This document shows positions 32,263 to 42,565 of a stretch of 64,000 bases of DNA, one piece after another. How positions within the stretch are numbered: the first letter of the stretch is position 1; each line of letters begins with the position of its first letter. A program made the position numbers and the translations under genes. Below the pieces are notes generated by a model that ran no database searches, was not told where the DNA came from, and saw only the letters and a list, made by a program, of their open reading frames with translations. The stretch covers positions 1,178,001-1,242,000 of the forward strand of contig JALJCQ010000026.1 in assembly GCA_023091665.1 (NCBI GenBank). The letters are read 5' to 3'. The stretch comes from Pythium myriotylum. Its lineage: Eukaryota > Oomycota > Peronosporomycetes > Pythiales > Pythiaceae.

Positions 32263-32792
32263 ATAGATGTGGAACCGGTGACTCTGTCTCCCAAGACGAA
32301 GAGGGAACCCGGAATTCGTGATGGCTGCCACAACTGCATCAACTGAAGTCACAGTCATTCCGTCACGAATGAATGCGGCACTTGCGCTGGGGTCTCGAAT
32401 TATCCATTCCGGGTGTTGATGACACGCTGATCCAGCCTGACGCGTGCATGGTAATACACAGTACCAGTTGGCTCACTCTCGCGGCTGGCACAAGATCTCT
32501 CTAAGAGAACTGGAGCGAAACACTCCAGCTGACTGGTGGGTCAAGCTCCCTGACACTTGAGCAGTCAAAGTGGTTGACATGGAGTGCTGCAATCATTCTC
32601 GTTCAGATGAGGCTGCGAGAAAGGCCGCCGTGCCAGGTCCATCGAAGAGAGACGGTCAAAATCGGCCGTGTCAATCGTTGCCTGCGCTGAATGCAAAGTC
32701 CCACGATGCAATGACCTCCTCATGCAAGAACAACGGATGGCAGAAAAGAGAAATACTTGATTTACCAACGTACAAGAACCCTGACAAATACA
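32263..32792. other. Intergenic, nothing supported
   Basis: Lies between the M3 promoter and the 3' end of the next minus-strand gene. A second TCATTC-type initiator-like site is near 32365 on the minus strand. No gene seen. Confidence 0.4.
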
Positions 32793-33944
32793 TTAGCGGC
32801 TAGCAGACAGGAGCGCGAAGAGATCGGCACACGCCGGCTCGGTGTTGAGCGTGAGGTACGCGGTGTCGAGGCCCTTGGTGTACGGCACGCTCATGTTGAG
32901 CTTGGTGAGCGCCTCGTCGAGCAGGATGGCCTGCGTCACGGCGTACGGGTTGTTGCCCGTGATGTAGAACTGCGCCTTGAGGTTGATGAGGTTCTTGAGC
33001 AGAGCCGTGAGCGCGGCGAGCGGGCCTTCGGTGCGCTCGACCGTGAGCATGAACTGCTTCGGGACCTTGCCACGCGGGATACCGAGCGGCGCGTCGGTCG
33101 AGATGGCCTGGCCGAGGTAGAGCTGGTCCGAGTAGACCGTCATGTTGAGCACGCCGATGCCGTCGAGACCAATGTCCGAGTCATTGTCGAGCGTGATGTT
33201 GGTGGCCATCTTGTACTCGGTCGACGTGCACTCGGTGACCGTGATGTGGGTGATCTCCGAGATCGGGTTCGAGAACTGGTTGAGGCCCTTGATCTCGATC
33301 GTGCGCTTGAGGTCGAGGCCGCCGTACGAGAGGCCGAGCGCGTGGATCTTGACCTTGGCCACGGCGCCGACGCTGAGTTTCTCCTCGGTGACCACGGCCT
33401 TGCTGACCTCGCGGAAGACGGCCTGGTCGAGCACCTCGGTCTTGCCCTTGATGACAATGTCGAACTCGTACTTGCCCTTCTTGAGCTTGGTCTCCGGGAT
33501 CGTGACCTCGCCAAAGGGCTTGTCGTTGTACGTGAGCGTGGCCTTGGTCTCGTACATGGTCGCGGCGGCCATGGCGTCCGAGACGACGTGGATGCTGAGC
33601 TCGGTCGTGATCTCGTTCGAGCTGCGGTCGCCCGACATCTTGAGCAGGTCGAGGTGGTTCACCGTGAGCTTGACCTTGTCCACCTGCTTCTGGAAGATGG
33701 CCGGGATGATGGCGAGGAAGAGCACGAGCAGCACGACCGCGAGCACGGCGACGATCGTGCCCACGAGCGCGTAGATCCACTGGCGCTTCTTGAGCGACCA
33801 GCAGAAGAACTTTTTGGTGCGCTGGCTCTTGTCGTCGTCGAACTTGGCCGCCGGCGCGCCCACGGCCACGGCCTTTTCCACGTCCTCGCCGTTGTGGTAG
33901 GACGAGTCCACCTTCGGGGTCACGACTTCGTGCTCCTGCGTCAT
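32793..33944 (-). CDS. Single-pass membrane protein with LEA_2 / DUF3712-like extracytoplasmic domain
   Basis: 383 residues from the ATG at 33944 (MTQEHEVVTPKV). A charged cytosolic tail of about 55 residues ends in KKFFCWSLKKRQW. It is followed by one membrane helix (about 57-82, VGTIVAVLAVVLLVLFLAII) and a roughly 300-residue beta-rich domain with repeated segments such as ATLTYNDKPFGEVTIPETKLKKG and ITLDNDSDIGLDGIGVLNMTVYSD. This arrangement is that of DUF3712/LEA_2 proteins (NDR1-like topology), which are small-molecule or lipid-contact beta-sandwich proteins of unclear function. N-glycosylation sequons (NIT, NMT, NMS) fit an exterior location. No introns. An initiator-like TCATTCG lies 15 nt upstream (33959-33965), which argues against the longer frame that begins further upstream. 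Confidence 0.75.
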   Translation of the reverse strand: MTQEHEVVTPKVDSSYHNGEDVEKAVAVGAPAAKFDDDKSQRTKKFFCWSLKKRQWIYALVGTIVAVLAVVLLVLFLAIIPAIFQKQVDKVKLTVNHLDLLKMSGDRSSNEITTELSIHVVSDAMAAATMYETKATLTYNDKPFGEVTIPETKLKKGKYEFDIVIKGKTEVLDQAVFREVSKAVVTEEKLSVGAVAKVKIHALGLSYGGLDLKRTIEIKGLNQFSNPISEITHITVTECTSTEYKMATNITLDNDSDIGLDGIGVLNMTVYSDQLYLGQAISTDAPLGIPRGKVPKQFMLTVERTEGPLAALTALLKNLINLKAQFYITGNNPYAVTQAILLDEALTKLNMSVPYTKGLDTAYLTLNTEPACADLFALLSASR

Positions 33945-35045
33945 CTTGGGCGACTTGGCGAATGAAGAGGAAAGCAGCAAATGCCCGCGAGCCGGCAAGT
34001 CAGGAACTGATGGCGACGACGTCGACGGCGGCGCTCGGGCAGAGCGTAACCCAGAGAGAGAAGGGAGGAGCCGAGCCCCTTGATAGGGAAAGTGTACAAG
34101 GTAACACCTGGGCGTGCACGAGACGGGGCAACGGGGATACCCACGCATCGAGGTTTAATGCTGCTGGCGAGAAAAAACCTCGGAGTGAGCGCGGCCACAG
34201 GGCCTTTTCTCACTGCAATTCGAACCGGACCCCTCTACTGTATGGGGGAGCTGACATCGGGACACTGCCAATTGTCAAAACAAGGTAGAAAGGTCCATCT
34301 CCCGGGATTTCCCGTTCCCGAGCCAGTGCAGGGGAAGCAGTTGACAGAATCACACCGTCTTTTGGAAGATTACTCCCGGACGAACGTGTACACACTCCCA
34401 GTGTTCCCCGAACCCTAGCCGGATGGTCTATGTACGACCCCAGACCTTTCCGTGGTCACCTCGGCACGAAGAAGCCGCGGCCTTCGCAATCGCCGCTTAA
34501 TGCTTCTTCGCTCCAATGCACCGGCATGCCGCGGCCGTGTAGCTCCTCAGCAGACCACGCTCTCTCGGCTTTCTCTCTTCTTGGAGAGAAGGATGGTGCT
34601 GTACTGTACAGTATCCACTACCAATGGGCCCCTTCGTGTCCTTCCGTACCGTACACTGCACAGCACGACTTGAGGCTCAAGTCGTGGAGCCTCATCTCCC
34701 GCGCAACGCTACGCCCGCGATTACTCGCGACGGACGGGCGCGCTTGGTTTTTCGAAAGCCATCAATCGCGCTCGCTCGTTCCCTTGTCGCTCGCTCCCTG
34801 TCCACTCGCTCTGACTCTGCGGGCCTTTTCTTCCGACGCGAGATTGCTCACAGCGCAAACAATACTTGTCGGCCTTGGACTCATGCGCGTGTGTGTGCGG
34901 TGGTGGATTCCTCTCGCTCGTGTCTCTCGTTCTGGTACACGTGAAGGCTCTGAGTTCTCGCTTTCTGTCTATGATACTACGGTATGTCGGTTCCGAATGC
35001 GTCAACGTCCGAGCGGCAGCTGCTTCAGCACGCAGCCATCGCCGC

Positions 35046-35159
35046 CTTCCGGTGCCCAGCTGAACACGTGAGATTCCGAGAGCCCTGTTCACGCCGAGTT
35101 CTCCGCCGTCGACGACGTGAAAACTCGACGTGAACAGGGAGCAGCGTCAGCACCGGAAG
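35046..35159. repeat. Nested inverted repeat
   Basis: Outer arms cttccggtgc (35046-35055) and gcaccggaag (35150-35159) are exact complements. Inner arms of 18 nt (35083-35100 and 35122-35139) pair with one mismatch around a 21-nt loop. Intervening gaps are 27 and 10 nt. Could be a MITE-like or foldback element, or a structured RNA. Confidence 0.8.
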
Positions 35160-36687
35160 TTGACGTTGCAGTTGGCGGATACGAGGATGGGGCCGAGAGC
35201 TCGGGAAGCGCGAGGCGTCTCTTCAGTTTTAACCGAGACCTTTCCCGTCGCGAGGAAGGGAGAGACGACCACGAAGCGAGAGAAAGAAAACAGCGTCGTA
35301 AAGGCGACGCGCGCGCGCTCTGTCGAGTACAGTACATGGACGCTCACTGCGCGCCGTGCTCTTCCTCACGCCCGCTCGAGCGGATGGGCTCGGGTGGAGC
35401 CGCCGCACGACGCCCGTGACGCCGCATGGCGGCCGAGTGAACGCGCTGCAAACTGCGCGAGGACCCCTCCGCAGCCGCGAGTCGAGACGAGTGTGTGCGT
35501 ACACTCGAGTCGCGGACCAAGCATGAGTCCGGTCGGCGCGGCAAGAGACGTCTTCGGCCGCTGTCACACAGTACGCCCGAGAGTCGAGAGAGCTGTCCCG
35601 GGACGTCGTTCCTGTCGCCGAAGGCCTCTTCTGTCGAAGTGGTGAAAGGCGCGCCTCGACGAGGCTGGGTTTCGAGCCGGTGGGCTTTAGTTGATTGATT
35701 GGCCATGGGAGTCCCAGCGGCAACGCGACTCGCCGAACTCGCCGGTGGCCGAGCAGCAAACGAAAGTCTTGGGTGGATGCAGCGTGCGTATGTGTAATTT
35801 TGAGATGGACCCCTTGGCAAAGTGGTGGCTGCGCCTCCCACACCGAGCTCGCGCTTGTGTGGACCATCATCTGCGACGATGGGTCTCGTGAGTGGGCTGA
35901 GAAGACTGGCTCTGTCACGGTCTCCTTTCTCCGTCTTCCTCGGCTTCGAGAGCTCTGCAGGGCTATAATAGTGAGTAGATGTCCTCACGGAAGATGTAGA
36001 TTGGTGTACCAGCGTATACCCACGAGCAAGCCCAAAATACCGAGAATGAACCACAGCGTGAGCATTGGAATTCAGAGAAACGCAACCACTCCTGCGAGCC
36101 TCTTGGCGCTCGCTCGGGACCAAGCTGAGAGTGGGTTCGAGCTTGTCAGCTCCACCTTGGCGCATTCGACCAAGAATGGGATACACGGGACGCTGGTGAT
36201 GGTAATGCAGAGGAAGATGGTGCATTCTCCTGATGAGGTACTAGTATATTGGTGGCCCGTTCCCAAGATCGAATTTGCATTACTATCTTGCTCGATTGCT
36301 TTGAACTGGGCAGACTTCTCACGCTAATAGTTAGTTAGTTGTCTAGCGAGTCAGCACCCTTCGAGTCACTGCTCCTTCTATTCTATTGAATACCCAACCC
36401 ACGCGCTTGATGAGAGAACTCTCGCGATTTGGCTGCTCGATGATGATGGTGCGGCGCTAAACGTGATTGTTATTCGCTCGTCGTGTTCGTGAGTGGCAGT
36501 TCAACTCCAATCCAACCGAGTAACGCTGCATGCTCCAAGAGTCGACGAGAAAAGTCACTTTGCAAGTAGGTATTCATTAATTACTGCTGGTTCCTGTGGG
36601 CATCTCTTCACCGAGTAACACAAGACGTCGAGTGCGGAAACAAAGAGAAACGTGTTGATGGAGTTCCTCTTGTGTCTCGCTTTCGAT

Positions 36688-36708
36688 CTACCTACCTACC
36701 TACCTACC
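36688..36708. repeat. (CTAC)n microsatellite
   Basis: Five consecutive ctac units, with degenerate continuation to about 36728. Confidence 0.85.
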
Positions 36709-36800
36709 AATTTACCGACCTATCTACTGAATGTATCACATGCATATCGCTGCTGGGGAGTAAATCAATATATAGAAAAGAGCGGTACCGGTACCGAGAA

Positions 36801-38729
36801 TCAACGCCACGAGGACTTGGTCATCGCCATGGCTCCGAGCGCTGTGCGCTGCGCAGCCGCAGCCGCCTTGCGCCGTTCGTACGCCGTCGAAGCCGTCTCG
36901 TACAGCAGATACTTCGAGTCGGCGTCCGTATCGTACGGGTTGCCGTGGTGAACCATGGCGCGGTGGTGGCGGCGGCGCGTGCGCTGGGTTGGCTTCGCGG
37001 TGCGAATGCCACTGGTTTTAGAAGCAGAAGCAAGAGCAAGAGCAAGAGCAGGAGATGGAGCAGGAGCGACAGCACGCACAGTCTTACCCTTTGGCGCCTT
37101 GGCGACAAGGTTCGCGGCGCGGGTATCTGCGCGCACAGCACTCGCTGACTCGATCACGGACTCCGGCTCCAACGTGAGGTCGGATAACTTTGGAAGAGTC
37201 GTAGTGGTCGGCGCTGTCTCCATCTGCACATCGAGGGCCAACGTGGACTCGATCGTGGTGGAATGGTCGGCAATCGGCTCGGCTTCGGCTTCGATCTCGG
37301 TCTCGATCTCGGTCTCGATCTTGGTCTCGAGCTCCAAGGCGAGCTCGGACATCGCTTCGATCACAAACTCCAAGGCGAGTTCGGACACGTCGTCGGCCAC
37401 GAGCTCCAAGGCGAGCTCGGTCGTGGCTTCGATCTTGATCTCGGTCTCGGTCTCGGTCTCGAGCTCCAAGGCGAGCTCGGACATCGCTTCGATCACAAAC
37501 TCCAAGGCGAGTTCGGACACTTCGTCGGCCACGAGCTCCAAGGCGAGCTCGGCCGTCGCTTCAAGTGACCATGAGGCCACTTGTGCTTGCGCGGCATCGT
37601 ACTCGAGCTGCAAGGTCAGCTCGGTATCATGATCGCTCTCGGTTTCCGTCTCTGTCTCAGGGTCAGTGCGGAGCGTCGGAATCGTCTTTGCGCCAGGAAC
37701 AACCTGCTCGGTGGCGCAGGCTGACCACGTCTTGCGCGTCAACGAGAGCGTGAAGCAGGCGAACCACTGTGCGCCTGCAAAAAGAATTAGAAGAATCAGC
37801 AACAAAAGCCGCATGCCGGCGAAGCTCACGCGGGCTGCACCCATGGCCGCGAGCCTCGCCGGCGTCAGCGCCCAACCCAGCCACAGCAACAACGTCCACC
37901 CAGCCTGCAGAGCAAGCACAAGCCGTGTCGCTGCAGCCGCAACGGCGATCGTGTCTGTGTGGGCCGCTGTGGTTTGGTCAGCGGAAGTGGCAGCGGCAGC
38001 GGCGGCTGCGGTCGTAGTGGTAGTAGCCTGCGTGTTGGACGCCGAGCCAACGTGCTCGGCGTCACCACCAACGTCGTCAGCGCGTGCGACGTTTGCGACG
38101 TCGTCATGCTCATGCTCATGTTCATGCACGTCGCGCGTATCTTCGTCCGCGATCGGACTCGGCGTCGCGACCTGCTCGTGCAAGTCGATTCGTGTCTTGC
38201 CGTAGACGTCGAAGCGGCGGCTGGCGCGAGTCGACGACGGCGCAGGCGAGGCCGCGACGCGTCGCATCGGCAGCGGGCCCTGGACGCCCTCGAAGCGCGC
38301 GCGCAGGTCGCTCACGCGGTGGAGCGCGTGGGTCTCCACGGCGCGAGACGCCGTGGTCGTCGTCGGCGTGGTCGTGGTCGGCGTCGTGGGCGTGGGCGTC
38401 GGCGCACGCTCGCGCTGCAGCAGCGCGTCGTACTTGCGTGCCGTCTCGCGCACCTGGAGGCGCGTGCGCTCGACCGTCTGGTGGGGAGAGGAGGCGCTCA
38501 TCATCGTCCTGGCCAGCGAGCTGCAGCGTTAGTCAAATCCCACGAGCCGACCTCTTCGGCGCCAGCAGTAGCCAGCAGCCAGCACTCACGAACGTACGAG
38601 GATCGAGATGGAGGAGGAGGCGGAGGAGGCGGAGGAGGAGGGATCTCGTCGGGAGAAGACAAGACGCGCGGCGTCGGCGGCGTCGGCGGATCCGAAGGAG
38701 AAGGGAGTGAGGCTCGCTCGCGACGCCAT
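36801..38729 (-). CDS. Lineage-specific membrane-hairpin protein with 44-residue acidic repeats (2 exons)
   Basis: Exon 1 is 38729-38590 (MASRASLTPFSFGSADAA) and exon 2 is 38520-36801, giving 619 residues. The 69-nt intron has GTGAGT, a branch-like CTAAC and CTGCAG, and joins the frames exactly. Order: Ser-rich N-terminus, short coiled-coil-like basic stretch, Thr/Pro run, His/Glu run, and then two adjacent membrane helices (about 245-266 and 276-301, the second MRLLLLILLILFAGAQWFACF). Next come two copies of a 44-residue amphipathic acidic unit built on SELALEFVIEAMSELALELE (132-nt DNA period from 37329), and a basic C-terminus with KPTQRTRRRHHRAM. I recognise no family. Topology suggests a reticulon-like or organelle-shaping hairpin, which is only a guess. 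Using just the ATG at 38504 would give a 567-residue form. Confidence 0.65.
37329..37590 (-). repeat. 132-bp in-frame tandem repeat (2 copies)
   Basis: The sequence starting gagctccaaggcgagctcgg at 37329 recurs at 37461, in phase with the host gene (44 codons). Flanking tctcgg hexamers encode Glu-Thr runs and probably drive slippage. Confidence 0.85.
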
Positions 38730-38899
38730 CGCGCCTCGTCGCAGACGCTTGATGGGGGGCGACTACGTGACGGCTAGAGACCACGCGAGCGCGCGCGCGT
38801 TGGCGTTGGCGTTAGCGCGTTGACCACGCGCAGGCGGCGGCGGCGGCGGCGGCCGATGCGCATGGAGGAGGAGACGCGGCGAGGCTGGATCCATGGGGA

Positions 38900-38903
<4 letters not shown>

Positions 38904-38931
<28 letters not shown>
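38904..38931. repeat. (GA)14 microsatellite
   Basis: Uninterrupted ga dinucleotides, complementary to the (CT)40 tract that begins 255 bp downstream. Confidence 0.97.
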
Positions 38932-38932
<1 letters not shown>

Positions 38933-39183
38933 GCTGTGGGTTGAGTGGGGTGGTGTATAATGTGTAATTAAGGATCCCAAAAGGGTCTGTTTCGGGAGTT
39001 CGGAGTGTTTTGGGCAGGGTGTTTTGTAGTATTAAAGTCAGTGGTGGTACCGGTATTTCGCGTGGAGATCGGTTCGGTGGTTGTTCCGGTAGTGTATCGT
39101 TCGCGTCAAGTACGATGTGGCCGCGGCATGCCATGCAAATGCACTGCCATGTCTCTTGAAGATCCCTCAACGGAGCCCTCCCG

Positions 39184-39186
<3 letters not shown>

Positions 39187-39266
<80 letters not shown>
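39187..39266. repeat. (CT)40 microsatellite
   Basis: Eighty bases of uninterrupted ct. Likely length-variable, and able to form triplex DNA. Confidence 0.97.
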
Positions 39267-39268
<2 letters not shown>

Positions 39269-39876
39269 CCCTCGTGGAGGCCTCGACGCTCGAGCCGCGT
39301 CGCGTCGCGTGGTTTCGTATTTGCTGGTGGTGCGATGGTGTCGACCGAGCCACTGGACGCGTGACGCGTGATGCGCCACCGAACGAGCAGACCCACGGGC
39401 AGCGAAGAGCACCACACGTGCCGAGGCATCCGGCCCCGTCATGTCGCGAGACCCACACGTTCGAGCCCACCTGTCGAGACTCGAGATCGGCTCGACGACC
39501 GACTCGACTGCTCGACTGCGACTGCGGGAGCTCGCGAAGAGGTTCAACACTGCTGGTGGAAGGTCTCTCTAAGTCGCTATGGTCATCACCTTCACCAACG
39601 ACACGCCTCTGGTAAAAAGCTCCCTGGTGCAAGATTTGGTGACTGCAATGGCCACGAGAGAGCCGAGGACAACTCTACCAAGATGCCACCGAGTTGAGCA
39701 ACAGCAAGTCTCGTGACCCGTCTCAGTCAGTCTCCAACGTCGAGACCCTGTACAATTTTAATGTGGCACATGACGTAGTGGAACCTAACAATGAGGAGAT
39801 CGTGATCAGCAAACTGGAAGTGATTCTATTCGCTGACTGTACTCTACAGATAGATCCTCAGAGTGGCGGTGACCGC

Positions 39877-41229
39877 TTACAGACCGAGCCAGCCGTTGTC
39901 GCTGACAAGGTAGCCGAAGTGAGCTCCCGAGGCAATGCCAAGGAAGAGGAAGAAGACCATGACGGCACCAGCCGACTCACGGTCCTCCGGCTTACACAGA
40001 CGTGGGGCAACACCCATCGTCACCGTCGAAAGCAAACCGTTCGAGAGACCGATCGTGAAGTTCCACAGAATGTTCCACACAAGCGCGGCCTCGACGTGGG
40101 CACCGAAGATGTAGACCGAGGTACCGGCGATGCCCATGAGCATGATGATGATGTAGCCGATACGCAGGATCGAGAGGCCGAACGAGATGTTCATGGAGAA
40201 GATTTTGTAGACAGCGGCGGTACAGATGATACGACCGAAGAAGTCACCGTAGTTGTACGAGCCGATGATGCCAGGCGAGCAGTACCAGAAGCCCGTGACA
40301 TCGTAGACCTTGTCGGTGTACGGCGCGGAGAGGTTACGGCCCGCAGTGCAGCCGAAGCCCGGGAAGACCGAGAGCGACACGAAGAAGATGAGCCACTGCG
40401 TGATGGCCGGGACCCAGATGATCTTGAAGACACGGAAGAGGTTCTTGATGTTCTGGATCGGGTTGAGGGCGAGATCGCGCTCACGCGTGGCCTCCTCGTT
40501 GCGCTCGAAGAAGTACTTGATGCACGGGAGGTTGGTGACGCGGATGTAGAGGACGACGGCCGAGAGCAGGACGACAATGAGCAGTCCGAAGAACAAGTAG
40601 AAGGCGAGCTTGTCCGACGACTTGGTCTGGTGCACACCGCCGACCAAGAGACGGAGGATCGTCGCGATCGTGACGTTGGCGATACCAGCCACGACGTTAC
40701 CGATCTGCACAGCGTTGGTGAACTTCTCAACCGGGAAGAAAGCGGCGAGCGAGTAGTAGGTGGCCTCGGTGAGCGAGTTGCCGAAACCGATGGTGCCGAA
40801 CATGATGAGCACAAGCAGAGCGCCGGTGTCAGGGTTGGAGAAATCAATCGCGCTGAAGATCATGATGAGCGCCGCGCAGATTGTGAAGATGGTGTATCCG
40901 ATGAACACACGCGGCTTCTGGCCGAGCTTCTTATCGATACCGGTGATAATCTGGATGCCGTGGCCCGCAACCATAGGCCAGGCCGTGACGAGCGTCGTCA
41001 GGAAGTTAAAGTTGTACTTGGAGCCCTTGAACTCGGTGGCGTAGAAGTTCTGCGCCGTCAGACACGAGTAGTACGCCCAGAGCACCGAGCCGTTGAGGAA
41101 CATGAGCGAGTAGTAGAGGAACGTCTCGTTCTTCTTGATGTCGTCCCAGATCTCCTGCGGGAGCCCATCGGTGCCCGTCTCGAGCTGGTCCTCCTGGATG
41201 AGCTTGTCGTTCTTGGACGGCGAGTGCAT
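39877..41229 (-). CDS. Equilibrative nucleoside transporter family protein, paralogue 1
   Basis: 450 residues, intronless, ATG at 41229 (MHSPSKNDKL). It has about eleven membrane segments after a roughly 40-residue acidic cytosolic N-terminus. ENT (SLC29) signatures are clear: YNYGDFFGR corresponds to the family's G-D-x-x-G-R motif, and LSNGLLSTVTMGVAPRLCKP to the conserved C-terminal helix region. FGTIGFGNSLTEATYYSLAA and AVQIGNVVAGI match the central helices. The large loop between helices 6 and 7 (about 230-265) is basic and acidic mixed, as usual. It should move nucleosides or nucleobases across the plasma membrane or an organelle membrane. A tandem copy lies upstream at 42566-43918. An oomycete core promoter sits 27 nt before the ATG. 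Confidence 0.92.
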   Translation of the reverse strand: MHSPSKNDKLIQEDQLETGTDGLPQEIWDDIKKNETFLYYSLMFLNGSVLWAYYSCLTAQNFYATEFKGSKYNFNFLTTLVTAWPMVAGHGIQIITGIDKKLGQKPRVFIGYTIFTICAALIMIFSAIDFSNPDTGALLVLIMFGTIGFGNSLTEATYYSLAAFFPVEKFTNAVQIGNVVAGIANVTIATILRLLVGGVHQTKSSDKLAFYLFFGLLIVVLLSAVVLYIRVTNLPCIKYFFERNEEATRERDLALNPIQNIKNLFRVFKIIWVPAITQWLIFFVSLSVFPGFGCTAGRNLSAPYTDKVYDVTGFWYCSPGIIGSYNYGDFFGRIICTAAVYKIFSMNISFGLSILRIGYIIIMLMGIAGTSVYIFGAHVEAALVWNILWNFTIGLSNGLLSTVTMGVAPRLCKPEDRESAGAVMVFFLFLGIASGAHFGYLVSDNGWLGL

Positions 41230-41255
41230 CGTCGCGGGTTCTTCGTGTCACGAGG

Positions 41256-41272
41256 CAAGATGAAGAATGAGC
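41256..41272 (-). promoter_or_regulatory. Oomycete core promoter of transporter paralogue 1
   Basis: Minus strand reads GCTCATTCTTCATCTTG, matching the combined Inr plus flanking consensus, 27-43 nt before the start codon. Confidence 0.8.
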
Positions 41273-42565
41273 GAAACCAGCCCGGCCGTGTTGAGGTGCC
41301 GGCCGTGTGGTGCCTGCCGAGCGAACGTACGTACCGCCGGTGGCAGCATGGACGCCCGAGCCACCACTCATTCACGTACGACCAGTCGATGGGAGAGAGG
41401 CCGGCCAGGCGAAAAAGAACCACGGGGGGTTGACCTCGGGGCCCTTGCCCCGTCGCTGCACCGGTTCATTCAGCATTAAGTCGGTCCCACTTTCCGTGAC
41501 TAAACCCCACCCCTGGCGGCATTTTGTCACGGTTTTCGCACGGCCAAGTTGTCACTTGGAATGACAGCGATTCTATCGGAGCGACTCGGCAATCGCCCGT
41601 GACAGGCCCATCACCAGAAAGTGCCACGTCGGGAAGGACGCGACGCACTCGACCGATCTTCAATCAGATAACCCTAGCTGCCGTTGCAAACGCCAGTGAA
41701 TAGATCTGAAAACTGGCCCGGCGCTGGCTGCTGAGACCACCACGGTCTCTTGAAGAACGGAACCCCGCGTGGCCAAAACAACCTGGCGAATCGAATCGAC
41801 CGTAGCGACCTATTTTCGCCCCCTCCTCCCCCAGGTCGAGACGGCTACCATCCAGCGCTCTCCCTTCTCTCCTCCGACCTACACTTGAGAGATTAAAACA
41901 AGCACAATCAACCTCAACGGCACCACCGCCTCTTCCTCGTCGTATCTTTGTGGCGAGCGACTTTGGGCATTTCGCACCGATAGCGCGGGGGTTAGAGAAT
42001 GTGCCTACATTATCATATCTCCCGGCGGCAATGGATGACCAGGGCCATTTTTCACCCACTCGATCCCTAATCGCTTTCGAAGCATCTGGCTTCGTGACAG
42101 GCGACGGGGTCGGCGTGACTCGCGTCGAGCTCATTGGCTCGCTGCTAAAATGATCCTCGAGCTGTCACGTCTGAATGCGAGCCGCCAAGGGCCATCTCCA
42201 TACAAATCGCCAGTCAAGTTGCCCTCACTGGCGCTTTGTATGGACAGTGCGTCTACAGGGGATGGGCCCGCGTGCATTCAGCACCATCCCCACGTGACGC
42301 TCAGCACGTGGCGTTGGCGCCATGGTCTCACCCGTTGATGGAGTATCTCGTCGCTTGTGTTCGCTGAAATGTACTTGAATACAGCGGTTCCTGTCGCCGA
42401 CTTCAACTCTGCATGCCTGCACATTGACACACGAGGGGGATCCGAGGTTGCGGTCACAAAAAGTGTATGTAGAACTGTACCGGAAGCCTCTACGATCGAG
42501 TCTTGGGGCTCGCATTCATCTTGTGCGTCCATCCCCCCGCCGGTAGGCCTCGTGAGGTGCCCTCC
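41273..42565. other. Intergenic between transporter paralogues, nothing supported
   Basis: Short biased frames only. No element or gene recognised. Confidence 0.45.

Larger units (their letters stand above)
33966..36800. other. Long intergenic region with inverted repeats and a microsatellite
   Basis: No gene that I trust. Open frames on both strands (for example 35344-36225 on minus) are compositionally biased, with no motif. Holds the nested inverted repeat at 35046-35159 and a (CTAC)n microsatellite at about 36688-36708. Confidence 0.5.
38730..39876. other. Intergenic region with two long dinucleotide tracts
   Basis: Contains (GA)14 and (CT)40 tracts (separate entries) and no supported gene. 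Frames through the tracts (RERERE or SLSLSL) are artefacts. Confidence 0.6.

Noticed and set aside
32220..32339. N-terminal extension of the M3 peptidase
   Set aside because: An initiator lies between this ATG and the chosen one. Kept only as an alternative because a targeting peptide cannot be excluded.
32757..33965. 402-residue plus-strand frame
   Set aside because: Rich in ERHVEL-type composition and antisense to the LEA_2-like gene, which has a signal-anchor helix, promoter and clean ATG.
35344..36225. 293-residue minus-strand frame
   Set aside because: No motif, biased composition, non-standard start and no promoter. It crosses low-complexity sequence.
39106..39550. Frames containing long RE or SL runs
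   Set aside because: They are translations of the (CT)40 microsatellite.
39694..41433. 579-residue plus-strand frame (and 42785-43948)
   Set aside because: Charged DRED-rich shadows antisense to the two nucleoside transporters.
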